Counted from the stretch's first letter, positions 28,173 through 37,710 are shown. The stretch is 42,754 nt of DNA from Candidatus Nitrosopumilus sp. (GCA_013821245.1 JACDHC010000002.1:1-42754), one strand, 5' to 3'. Program-made: numbers and translations. The notes: a model not told the origin generated them from the letters alone.

Positions 28173-28814
28173 TTGTCAATGGATTACAATGTAAGTTTTG
28201 AAAATGTGCAAAATTCGCTAAATAGTTTCTCTGGCCAAATGAAACAATTAGAACTAAGCAGGGAGGCTTTGATAAAAGAGACTCGAGAAGTCATTTCACT
28301 GTGCAGCAAAGCAATAATTCTTTTGCATGGTGAGAAAACCAAAGAGTCTGAAAAATTGCTAGATGACGCATCCTCTTCAATAAAGAAACTGAAGGATTAT
28401 GTAATTTGCGATTTGGATCGATATTTGTGGCCAGCAGAACAAGAATATGTTGAAGCGTTTATACTAAAAGAAATTGTGGAAAGAAAACCCGATTTAAGTG
28501 GTCATGGTGAGTTAAATGTTTCCCTAAATGCATATGTTACCGGATTGTTGGATTGTACTGGCGAAATAAAAAGGATGATATATGACAATCTCCGAAAAAA
28601 TAACCATGGGTTTTCGTTATCTTTATTTGAGATTATGCAATCTATTTACAACTTGGTTTATCCATTTTCCTTTTACGATAACCTTATACCTGGAATCAGA
28701 AAAAAATTAGATGTTTCCAAAAGAATGATGGAAGATGTTAGAATTACAATGACTGAGGAATACCAGAGAACAATATTCTTAAACGAATTCAAAAACATTT
28801 CAGAGCAGAAATAA
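28173..28814 (+). CDS. Translin-like family protein
   Basis: ORF 213 aa, all-helical; 'REALIKETREVISLCSKAIILLHGE', 'EYVEAFILKEIVE', 'GLLDCTGEIKRMIYDNLRK' resemble translin/TRAX motifs. Confidence 0.72.
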   Translation: MSMDYNVSFENVQNSLNSFSGQMKQLELSREALIKETREVISLCSKAIILLHGEKTKESEKLLDDASSSIKKLKDYVICDLDRYLWPAEQEYVEAFILKEIVERKPDLSGHGELNVSLNAYVTGLLDCTGEIKRMIYDNLRKNNHGFSLSLFEIMQSIYNLVYPFSFYDNLIPGIRKKLDVSKRMMEDVRITMTEEYQRTIFLNEFKNISEQK

Positions 28815-28918
28815 AAATAATGAAGCAATAAGCGTTTTATCTTGTAATTGTTATTATCAATAGTCCCACAAGAGCAAATAACGTTGCCTAATGCGTATTC
28901 CCATGAAACAAAAACAAA

Positions 28919-30382
28919 TTACAGGAATTTGGTAAACGCTTCTGTAAGATATTTATTTAATGTGTTGGACCAGTTTACAAATCCCTCTGGGGTATCGGGA
29001 TAGTTTCTATAGTGATCTACCAACTTTTCATTCATATTTGCCGTGTATTTTAGCTCTTCTGCTAGTTTTTTGTTAAGTGTTCCTCTTATTAGCATACCTA
29101 TTTTATCTATGGTGCCAAACACCGGATGTTCTCCATTGGTTATTTTTTCAATATCCATTTTAGACAAAAAGTGTTTCATGCCATAATTGATTTGCTCATT
29201 TGTTAATTGTTGCAACATCCTTCTGAACACCTCCAAACCTGGCGTTTTGTATCCATATTCATTAATAAAGTTCTTGTTGTATCTCCATAGCCCTCTTTCA
29301 GATACATCGTTCTCCTCTATCGCTTCTACAATGTCTTTTCCTGCTATGGTTGCTGCAATTATGGCCGGCCCTATACCGCCTGCATCAAGCGGTTTTGGCA
29401 TCCAGGCCGAATCGCCTACCATCACATATCCATTTGCAACTAGGCAATCGTTTTGTCTTCTAACTGAAACCTGCCATGTGCCCCATTCATTACCCATATC
29501 TTCCTCTTCATCTGATAGTTTTGGATTTTTAATTGCGGGGTTTATCTTTACATAGTCATCAATTAGTTTTTTAAGATCTCTTTTATTTCCCAATTCCTTG
29601 TTTGCTTTGTCAAAAAGCTTTTGCTGGACACCAAGTCCAATGTTTACTTTGTTTTTACCTTTGGGAAAAACCCAACCATATCCACCAGGTGAAAGTTTTT
29701 GATCTAGATGTATTATACAATAGTCCGGATCAAAAAAAGTTGTATCTTCTTGTCCTTCCTCTGAGTTAAAGTCATAGATATACCTTCCAGTTGCTTCAAG
29801 GTCATTTCTATCTATCCGTCTTTGAATGAATGATTTTATTGGAAGATTTGTTCTTAGAACCGATGTCACACCTGTACAGTCAACCACTACCTTTGCAGTC
29901 TTTTTGAAAATTTCTTTTGTTTCTGTGTTTTCACCTTCAATACCTGTCACATAATTATTGTCTGTTAGCGATTTTCTTATTATGGTGTTGTTTGCAACTT
30001 CAACTCCTAAACTGGTTGCCTCCTTTAACTGCTTCTGTGGCAATAACTTTCTATTTAAGATGTATCCCTCTCCATCAAACGATACTTTGGTTTGGTGATC
30101 GGGGGAAAAGGCCACAACCCCTTTGACAGGGTGCTCGATTTCTGGGGATCCCCATGAGATTTTTATTCTATCTTTCATGTAGTCTACAGTGTTTTTTCCA
30201 ACCGCGTCCCCGCATATCCATCCTGATATTGTTTTTCTGCCTTGGATTTCGCCTGGATTTTTGTCCACTACCAATATCTTTAATCTCTGGTTGGAATAAT
30301 ATGCTGCCGATGAAGCTACAATCATGCCTGCCAGTCCACCACCTGCTACTATGATATCGTAATCTGTGTTTGATGGGCCCAT
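28919..30382 (-). CDS. Geranylgeranyl reductase family FAD-dependent oxidoreductase
   Basis: ORF 487 aa; 'YDIIVAGGGLAGMIVASSAA', 'GGYGWVFPKGKNKVNIGLGV', 'MVGDSAWMPKPLDAGGIGPAIIAATIAG'. Confidence 0.9.
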   Translation of the reverse strand: MGPSNTDYDIIVAGGGLAGMIVASSAAYYSNQRLKILVVDKNPGEIQGRKTISGWICGDAVGKNTVDYMKDRIKISWGSPEIEHPVKGVVAFSPDHQTKVSFDGEGYILNRKLLPQKQLKEATSLGVEVANNTIIRKSLTDNNYVTGIEGENTETKEIFKKTAKVVVDCTGVTSVLRTNLPIKSFIQRRIDRNDLEATGRYIYDFNSEEGQEDTTFFDPDYCIIHLDQKLSPGGYGWVFPKGKNKVNIGLGVQQKLFDKANKELGNKRDLKKLIDDYVKINPAIKNPKLSDEEEDMGNEWGTWQVSVRRQNDCLVANGYVMVGDSAWMPKPLDAGGIGPAIIAATIAGKDIVEAIEENDVSERGLWRYNKNFINEYGYKTPGLEVFRRMLQQLTNEQINYGMKHFLSKMDIEKITNGEHPVFGTIDKIGMLIRGTLNKKLAEELKYTANMNEKLVDHYRNYPDTPEGFVNWSNTLNKYLTEAFTKFL

Positions 30383-30674
30383 ATTTAATAAATCTTAGCT
30401 ATATTGAAGGATAATTAAAGCTATATCATCCAACACTACATTATTTTAAATGGGGTACTGCCATGTGTGGTTAATTGGTATGCATGCTGTAGAGATATAA
30501 TCTCCATCTTCAACCTAAACATCTGCATGCTACACATCTCTTTGTAGAAAATAAAAAAAAACAATGCTGTCTAAAGAGACTTAACCTATCTGAACTCTTT
30601 GCTATGTGATTCTAAAAACGACTATACCTGAAAAGCGACTTACTGGTTTTATAAACAATGTTGCATAAAGACTA

Positions 30675-30800
30675 ATGAACGACATAGACAATTCAGTAAA
30701 GGAAATGAAAAATGCCGAGCAGGATATTGATGCAAAGGCAGAGACTACAAAAGACCATGCAGAAGGAAAAGTTATGTTTAAGGTTAGAAACAGTAAATAG
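30675..30800 (+). CDS. Possible 41-aa hydrophilic small protein
   Basis: ATG..TAG: MNDIDNSVKEMKNAEQDIDAKAETTKDHAEGKVMFKVRNSK; TATA-like TTTTATAAA centred about 24 nt upstream. Confidence 0.4.
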   Translation: MNDIDNSVKEMKNAEQDIDAKAETTKDHAEGKVMFKVRNSK

Positions 30801-30851
30801 TGGATAGGCATGACTAAACCATTTATTTAAAAATAAAAATAATGAAAACAT

Positions 30852-31072
30852 GGTATTGTTATTATCAATACCAATCTGTTTGACATATCTGGCCTTGACA
30901 TCGCAAAAGAAATACACAAAAAAATCCAAATCAAAAAATCGTAGTTGCCGGCACTTATCTCAGAGAACGCTTAACTAAAGATCAGTTGGACTTGGTGGGG
31001 TTTGACCATGAATCTATACCGATCATCCCATTTGGATTTTCAGAGATGACGTCTTTGTTAAAACTAAATTGA
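30852..31072 (+). pseudogene. Relic of a response-regulator receiver domain (N-terminally truncated, frameshifted)
   Basis: Frame 1: GIVIINTNLFDISGLDIAKEIHKKIQIKKS*; frame shift at A6 (30933-30938) then KIVVAGTYLRERLTKDQLDLVGFDHESIPIIPFGFSEMTSLLKLN*. Confidence 0.6.
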
Positions 31073-31205
31073 AAAAAATTACAGATCAAGATGAATTTTT
31101 GGTAACTTATTTGCTGCATTTTTTTGTGATGGGTTATACATTGAATCAAACTAGCAAAACTAGGAAGAATCCATTACTTTATCACAGAAACTTATAAACT
31201 ATGTT

Positions 31206-31598
31206 ATGCCTACATTAGTAGATATTGTTTTGGAACCCTTATTAAATCCAACATTAAAGCGTCAACTTCCATATCTAGTAGGGGGAACAATAACTGGGGC
31301 AATAATTACATATTACCACGGGTTTCTGTTTTCTATCATAGTTAACAGTGTTGCTTGGTTTGTCATATCAACTGTTGTTAACAAATACTATTGGAATTAC
31401 ACCGGGTTTAAGGACGAATTGTATCTTGTATCCAAATACATCACCAAAAGACAAAAGAACAAATCTAAAAATGACCATGAGACAAACTACGCGGACCACA
31501 AAAAAACTGAATGTACCAACGGTAATGACATGGAATCAGCACTCAATAGTGCGAAGAATGGTAAAACAAATAATATTGGTAGCCCTCTTAAACTTTAG
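31206..31598 (+). CDS. Small membrane-associated hypothetical protein
   Basis: ORF 130 aa; hydrophobic segments (YLVGGTITGAIITYYHGFLFSIIVNSVAWFVIS), polar C-tail. Confidence 0.55.
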   Translation: MPTLVDIVLEPLLNPTLKRQLPYLVGGTITGAIITYYHGFLFSIIVNSVAWFVISTVVNKYYWNYTGFKDELYLVSKYITKRQKNKSKNDHETNYADHKKTECTNGNDMESALNSAKNGKTNNIGSPLKL

Positions 31599-31904
31599 TT
31601 ATCCACACAAAAATCAAAACACCATAAATATTTGTCTTATATCGCCTTGCTGTGAATTGTGTATGCAACTAAAAGAGGGCTTTACGGTATTATGCTCTTC
31701 AATAATTTTACTTGTGGTTTTATTGATCCATTAAATTATGGTGCAAAAACAGCATTCTCCTGCAGCACACAATCTAGTGACCGCATTAAAAAAAGGTGGA
31801 TAGTGTCAATGGTGAATTTGATGTCAAAAAAAACTCGAAATAAACCCGTCAATAACCTAAGGTGAAATCAAAATAAGCCAAATTTTAAAATGATGGGGTA
31901 TCTC

Positions 31905-31932
31905 TTGTTTTTGTTTTTGTTTTTGTTTTTGT
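31905..31932. repeat. Hexanucleotide microsatellite (GTTTTT)n, G at 31907/31913/31919/31925/31931
   Basis: Exact 6-bp periodicity read directly. Confidence 0.9.
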
Positions 31933-31999
31933 AAAATATTTTCTCATTTGTAATGCTGTAATTACATAAAATTAAATTCTGGAGTAAGAAATTACCTTC

Positions 32000-32548
32000 A
32001 TGCACAAGAAAAACTTGTATAGATGCGATGAGAAGAAAGTCAGTTCCGATTATTTTAATGGCAATGTGACCATCAAAGAGGTATACAATGAAAATAACTC
32101 ACAGGATCAAGAACTTTACTTTGTGGAGTTTTCAAACGGTGCCCTAACAACAATGCATTATCATGAAACAGAACAATTTTTGATTCCTGTGTATGGAAAG
32201 GGGATCATAGGAGAGCTGAAAAAAAATTCAATATTAAACTTCGATTTGGATGATGTGGAGATAAACTTTCTAGATGTTGGTGAAATTGTCTCTATTCCTC
32301 CCAATATTTTGCACTTTCATGGTGCTTTGCCACATCAGACTTTTACACATGTCGCATTTAGAAAACTCTTTGACTATGAATGTACCAATGGTGAGAAGAA
32401 TCCCTACAGAACTCAGACAAGATGGGTATCTGATTTTATAGCTGGTGAGCTTGGTAGTGAGGACTCTGATTTAAAAAAAACGTCCCTGCAAAACATCTCA
32501 AATAAAGTTAATCAATCTGTGAATAAGGCATTAACTTCAATTGACTGA
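32000..32548 (+). CDS. Cupin-fold protein
   Basis: ORF 182 aa; 'TMHYHETEQFLIPVYGKGIIGE', 'EIVSIPPNILHFHGA'. Confidence 0.7.
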   Translation: MHKKNLYRCDEKKVSSDYFNGNVTIKEVYNENNSQDQELYFVEFSNGALTTMHYHETEQFLIPVYGKGIIGELKKNSILNFDLDDVEINFLDVGEIVSIPPNILHFHGALPHQTFTHVAFRKLFDYECTNGEKNPYRTQTRWVSDFIAGELGSEDSDLKKTSLQNISNKVNQSVNKALTSID

Positions 32549-32602
32549 AAACAAGAAATGTTTTTTTAAAAACAAAAATTTTATTTGTAACAAAAAAGTG
32601 GT

Positions 32603-32872
32603 TTAGTAACTTTGTTTTTCGTTTGTTGCCAAACTATTTTCTAATGTATTGTTTGGGTTGCTTATGTTTGTGTCATTAGCTAAAATTGCTGAGTCGCTTC
32701 CGGTTAAATTTTCAAGGTTTTGGGCTGTTTCGGTATTATTTGGGAACACAGTAGATTGATTTACAACTACCCCTTGTCCTACCGCATCGTTAAAGGCAAT
32801 ACTTGTCATAATAGCTCCTATCGCAAAAATAAATGCCACTGCTACTGTTTTTATATACGGTTTGTTTTCCAT
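32603..32872 (-). CDS. Small secreted/membrane-anchored Asn-rich protein
   Basis: ORF 89 aa; N-terminal hydrophobic signal (TVAVAFIFAIGAIMTSIAF) followed by N/T-rich segment with several N-x-S/T sequons. Confidence 0.6.
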   Translation of the reverse strand: MENKPYIKTVAVAFIFAIGAIMTSIAFNDAVGQGVVVNQSTVFPNNTETAQNLENLTGSDSAILANDTNISNPNNTLENSLATNEKQSY

Positions 32873-33502
32873 TACTTTGACAATAATATTGTATTATAAA
32901 AATATACTGGAATGAAATGCACCAAGTATATGCATGTTTTTTTCTTTTTTTATTATCGTTTGACCATGACCATTAATGTGTTTTATGTGTTTTCTTTGTA
33001 TGTTTGTCAATTTCCTTTTAAAAATTGTGTTTATAATGCGTTAGGTTATTAAATAGGTTTATTTTTCAATCCGAATCTTATCAATTTTGGAGTTGCAAAA
33101 CTATTTTTTTTATATACAGTGTGTTTGTTGACGGCATTCGTTTTTTTTAGTGTATCTTTTTCTTTATCTTCTGGCCTGAATTGATTTCCTATAGTTGCAA
33201 CAATGTTGTCATATAACATTTACGATAACAATTTTTTGTTTTCATGAACTGGGATTACTTATTTAAACCTGTGCAAACACGCTATATATTGTTCTTATTA
33301 AGGTATTCATTATTTTATTTTGGCCATCTACATGCTGAAAAAGAAAACCCGGGAAAAAAGTGGGTTTTAGAGGAGATAATGTTTTGAGGTGTTGACAAAC
33401 AGCATGGAGGTGGATTAATAAAAATAGTGTAAAATCTTTGTTTAGAATGGTGCCATAATGATGTTCTTATAATAAAAATAATGTGTCCTGTTTAATTATT
33501 TG

Positions 33503-34489
33503 TTATTTTGTAATATTGTTCATCCAGCCAAACTTTCTAAAAAGCCATATCATTATAACTGCTGAACCTATGGATATCGACGTTATTATTATAATTGGTA
33601 AGTAATCCAATAATGCATTGCTTGAATTCACACTTCCTGGAATGATTATGTTCATCCCAAAAAATGTACCTAAAACTGTGATTGGAATGGATAAGGTAAA
33701 TAGCATTGTTAAGAAACTCAGAATTTTGTTCGTTTTTTCACTGCTTAGCATAAAATCAGTATCCTTGTAAATTTCAATGGTTTCTTTGGATTCATCCAAT
33801 GCCTCAAGAACCTTGAAGATATGGTCATTTACGTCCTCAAAATAAGATATCAAATCCTCTTCCTCAACACTACTTGAGAACTTTTTGACATCCCTTGATA
33901 TTATCTCTGACATGATTCTCTTTAACGGTAAAACTACACGACGCAAAGTGGTTATCTCTCTTCTCAGGATTGTTATTTCTTTTGCAACAGCTACCTTGTC
34001 ATCAAAAACTGCGTCTTCTATGTCGTCAAGATTCCCTATTATTTTCATTAAGATGTGGAGCAGGTCATCGACAAGAGTATCCAAAATGCTATGCAAAAGA
34101 TAGCCTGGGGAGTTACCCATTATGTTTTGTTTATTTTTGTGTTCATCGTACTTACACGATTGAAAGAGTTCAACTAATGGTCTTAAGTCTCCCTGGTGTA
34201 TGGTTATAAGATAGTTTTTTCCTATGAACAATGAAAGTTGGCTAAATCTTTGGAATGTTTTTTCTTTTTGCGTGGTTGGGAATTGGAGAATTATAAAAAT
34301 GTGATCTTCGTATCTGTCAATTTTTGGTAGTTGGTTTTTTGATAAGCAGTCTTCAATGTTTAATTCATGAAGTGAATATTTGGGGGATATGGTATCCATT
34401 TTATCTCTAGTGGGTTTCTCAATATTTACCCATGATAGTTTATCATTGTGGACAGTTTCCAGTCCTTGATTGTGATTTGGTAAATGCAT
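33503..34489 (-). CDS. corA: CorA-family divalent cation transporter
   Basis: ORF 328 aa; C-terminal two TM helices with 'GTFFGMNI' (GMN motif). Confidence 0.92.
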   Translation of the reverse strand: MHLPNHNQGLETVHNDKLSWVNIEKPTRDKMDTISPKYSLHELNIEDCLSKNQLPKIDRYEDHIFIILQFPTTQKEKTFQRFSQLSLFIGKNYLITIHQGDLRPLVELFQSCKYDEHKNKQNIMGNSPGYLLHSILDTLVDDLLHILMKIIGNLDDIEDAVFDDKVAVAKEITILRREITTLRRVVLPLKRIMSEIISRDVKKFSSSVEEEDLISYFEDVNDHIFKVLEALDESKETIEIYKDTDFMLSSEKTNKILSFLTMLFTLSIPITVLGTFFGMNIIIPGSVNSSNALLDYLPIIIITSISIGSAVIMIWLFRKFGWMNNITK

Positions 34490-35041
34490 TGCTCATAACC
34501 TTTTATAAAAATTATACAGCTATTGTTGTCTCTTATTAACTTAACTTGCTGATGTGTTGGTCTGATGCCTGATGCTTTGGATAGCATATTGTTGGATATC
34601 GGTAAAATCAAAATATTTTGCTAATTTGCCTCTTCTACATTTTGGCATTGCTGATAAATGATGGGTCCTGGTTCTATGAATCACCAAATTAATTGCTTTT
34701 GAAAAATTATAATACATTGTATTGGTCTGTTGTTATCAGTCTCTAAAGCAGTATTATCGTGACCATTCGGAATTAACGTAGAATGCTGATTGATGGATTT
34801 TTATTTAAAAATAAACGCTTTTAATTCTAAAGGGCAAAATTATGCAATTTCAATGAGTCTTGTTGCTTTCGCGATAAGCGTTAACCGTTGAAATACCATA
34901 AAACCATTCTGTGACTATTCTGTCTATGTTGATTGATGGAGTTATGTGTTTTTGTTGTTGGGGCGTACTATATTATATAATGTTGTTGGGGCGTGTGTTC
35001 CTATTTCTTTTGTTTTACGCAAGAACAATGACCATAAGCAA

Positions 35042-36127
35042 TCAATTTGATGTTAGCATGTTGCCTATTTTTTCTATTAGTAATGGGATGTTGTGCCCTG
35101 TTTTTGAAGATATTGGGACTATTTGATTCATCTCTGGCTGAATGTTTAATTCCTTTAGTTTATCTTCAATCTCCGTAGGTTTTACCAGGTCGATTTTGTT
35201 TAGCACCAGTATGAGTTTACTGTTTGGAACCTCTAGCTTGGATAGTGTTTCTAGCGAACTCTTTAGTTTTTTTCCAATGGATACAGTGTCGTCACTGAAA
35301 TCTATAACCAATAAAATCACGTCTGCAAAATTCAATTCAGATAGTGTTGACTTGAATGCCTCTATCATATATGGGGGTAGTTTGCTTATAAAACCTATTG
35401 TGTCGGTGAACAGGGCCTTTTTATCGTTTATCGTCGAGGCTCTCGTGTATGTTGTTAAGGTGGTAAATAATTGCTGGCTTGTTTCCTTTTTTTCATTTGT
35501 TATTAGATTAAATAATGATGTTTTTCCTGCTGAGGTATAGCCAGTCAGCGATATTAAAGGCATATTTTCGTTTAGTCTCTGCGTTCTGTGTAATTGCCTT
35601 TTTTTTTCCTCGACCAGGAGTTTTTTCTTAAGAACAGCAGTTCTCCTCTTGATGTTTAAGATTTCTATATCTTCATTATATCTTCCAACACCCAGGAAAC
35701 CCGGCTGCTCTTCTCCTCCACCTTTGGTTAGGCGCACTTTTTCTTTAACCCTCACAATGTCATACTTTAGTTGAGCTAGTTTTACCTGAATTTTTGATTC
35801 ATTTGTTACTGCTCTGTTTAAAAAAATCTCTAAAATTAGTTTTTCCCTGTCTATGACTTCGATATTGCATAATTTTGAAAGATTGTATTGCTGACTTGGT
35901 TTTAACACCTCGTCAAAAATTATGACATTTGGTTTTAATTCCATAATTTTTTCTCTAACGTTTTCAGCCTTGCCCTTTCCAATTCCAAACTTTGATTTAG
36001 TTATGTGCTTTTGGCAAATGGTGTCTAGAACAGAGTAACCCACTGATTCTGCCAGTGATTTGGCTTCTGTAATGGAAAATTGGTTAGGGTATGTAATTAA
36101 AAGTGCTTTCTTTTCAGATAATTGCAT
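35042..36127 (-). CDS. hflX: GTPase HflX
   Basis: ORF 361 aa; 'GGGEEQPGFLGVGRYNEDIEI', G1 'SLTGYTSAGKTSLFN', 'FTDTIGFISKLPPYMIEAFKSTLSE', 'LNKIDL'. Confidence 0.93.
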   Translation of the reverse strand: MQLSEKKALLITYPNQFSITEAKSLAESVGYSVLDTICQKHITKSKFGIGKGKAENVREKIMELKPNVIIFDEVLKPSQQYNLSKLCNIEVIDREKLILEIFLNRAVTNESKIQVKLAQLKYDIVRVKEKVRLTKGGGEEQPGFLGVGRYNEDIEILNIKRRTAVLKKKLLVEEKKRQLHRTQRLNENMPLISLTGYTSAGKTSLFNLITNEKKETSQQLFTTLTTYTRASTINDKKALFTDTIGFISKLPPYMIEAFKSTLSELNFADVILLVIDFSDDTVSIGKKLKSSLETLSKLEVPNSKLILVLNKIDLVKPTEIEDKLKELNIQPEMNQIVPISSKTGHNIPLLIEKIGNMLTSN

Positions 36128-36259
36128 TAGATTTGTATTATACTGTTATGTAAGTAATTTAAACTATCTTTAAAAAACAAACAACATCGGATTAGAAGTA
36201 TTATTTGTTTTAATTTTTTGTGGTAAAGTTAAATAATTTGTCTTAACTATATTTATTGT

Positions 36260-36757
36260 TTGCAAATAGTCTTAAGAAGTGTAAACGGATATTCTATTAG
36301 AAGATGCAGTTGTGATGATTTAAAGTCTGTTATCGATATTAACGAAAAAACCTTACCCGAACACTATACCCAATATTTTTTTGAATCTTTGCTTCGTGAA
36401 ATACCTGAATCCTTTATTGTAGCTGAATATGAAAATGAAATAGTTGGTTATATTATGTGCAAGTTGGAATTTGGATTCTCCAACTTTAGAAAATTAGGAT
36501 TTGTAAAAAAAGGGCATGTCGTATCAATTTCCCTGTTGCAGCAACATAGGGGTAAGAAAATAGGGGAGGCACTGATGCTTGAAGGGATTAATGGAGTGAC
36601 TTCACGAAAGGGTGATGAAATTTATTTGGAAGTTAGGACAAGCAATTTACCTGCAATATCCTTGTATGAAAAACTTGGCTTCCAAACAAAGTCAATATTA
36701 AAGTCATACTATAGGGATGGAGAGGATGCTAACCTCATGGCTTTAGAGCTATCTTAG
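36260..36757 (+). CDS. GNAT N-acetyltransferase (RimI/Ard1-like)
   Basis: ORF 165 aa; 'IVAEYENEIVGYIMCKLE', 'LQQHRGKKIGEALM', 'LEVRTSNLPAISLYEKLGF'. Confidence 0.9.
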   Translation: MQIVLRSVNGYSIRRCSCDDLKSVIDINEKTLPEHYTQYFFESLLREIPESFIVAEYENEIVGYIMCKLEFGFSNFRKLGFVKKGHVVSISLLQQHRGKKIGEALMLEGINGVTSRKGDEIYLEVRTSNLPAISLYEKLGFQTKSILKSYYRDGEDANLMALELS

Positions 36758-36833
36758 TTTGAATAGTTTCTGACTTCACTTTAAACAATTGATAATGAAA
36801 ATAAATATTTGGTTGTTGTTAGTGATTTAATTT

Positions 36834-36968
36834 ATGGATATCTTTGAACCTTCTACTTTTTTGGCGGTATTTCCGTATGTATTTATTTCCGGGTTTCCCA
36901 TTTTTGGAATAGTTTTGGTAACCTGGTGGCTAATTAAAGATAGGCGGTCTTCAAAAACAAAAAAATAA
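36834..36968 (+). CDS. 44-aa single-TM small protein
   Basis: ATG..TAA: MDIFEPSTFLAVFPYVFISGFPIFGIVLVTWWLIKDRRSSKTKK; TM helix plus basic tail; TATA-like AAATAAATATTTGG about 28 nt upstream. Confidence 0.5.
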   Translation: MDIFEPSTFLAVFPYVFISGFPIFGIVLVTWWLIKDRRSSKTKK

Positions 36969-37197
36969 TTTTTTTTGCTAGGTATGCCTATTTGTACTTA
37001 AAGACCGAAAGTCTAGATTAAATTAAATTAAGTTAAATGTCTACATTATCCTTTTCGGATACCATTGCTATGGATTTCTTTATATTTGGAATTTTGATTT
37101 TGGAAGTTGATGGGGTGTTGCCTTTTTATCTCTGGATACTGTCAATCTGAAAATTAAAACAAAAATATGCTGTGAAATTTTTATTATTGTTAGATAA

Positions 37198-37392
37198 CTA
37201 TGCGTGTTGTTCTTCATCACCATATAATATTGTGGCACTATACTCTGCACGATTTTGATTATGGTCCCAAACCGAATTATAATATAACTCCAGCAAATCA
37301 TATCCCTTGCTACCTATCTCCTTTAAAAATTCATTTACCAAATTATCGAGATCGACATGGCGATTATGTTCAAAAGTCTTGACTTGTTGCAT
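37198..37392 (-). CDS. Small hypothetical protein, resembles Cse60-like/DUF2758-type small proteins
   Basis: ORF 64 aa: MQQVKTFEHNRHVDLDNLVNEFLKEIGSKGYDLLELYYNSVWDHNQNRAEYSATILYGDEEQHA; pattern 'VKxFE...LxxxVNxFL' with C-terminal beta strand. Confidence 0.55.
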   Translation of the reverse strand: MQQVKTFEHNRHVDLDNLVNEFLKEIGSKGYDLLELYYNSVWDHNQNRAEYSATILYGDEEQHA

Positions 37393-37683
37393 TTCCTATT
37401 GTGTAATAGGGGCTGTTATGTTTTATACTTAACTTTTGTTAATTTTTCATACAAAATGCCCATGAAGTCTTAAAAATTTAATTTTATACACGTAAAATCC
37501 ATATCCTTTATACCAAAAGGACTTTTGTTTAAATTACATGGTTTTTTTGTAAGGACTGAAATTTGATCTTTTTTATATTCCAATCTTCAATAACTGAGAT
37601 AACTAGAAATGATAATGCAATAACTGCATCATCTTTTATTTGAAGTTTGAATTTGATAAGGGATGCACCAATGAATTAACCAC

Positions 37684-37710
37684 GATGAGGGGGGGGGAAA
37701 CCATCTCATC
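37684..37710. repeat. G9 homopolymer flanked by GATGAG/CTCATC inverted repeat
   Basis: cacGATGAGGGGGGGGGaaaccatCTCATC read directly. Confidence 0.8.

Noticed and set aside
30470-30550. GCATGC-containing imperfect repeats looking like a tRNA or structured RNA
   Set aside because: No cloverleaf and only short imperfect complementarity; not enough to call.
31348-31865. Plus-strand ORFs 31348-31734 and 31659-31865
   Set aside because: The first overlaps the better 31206-31598 ORF in another frame; both have non-protein-like composition.
34911-35126. 71-aa hydrophobic ORF (+)
   Set aside because: Overlaps the hflX 3' end antisense and includes the direct repeats; hydrophobicity is expected from T-rich sequence.
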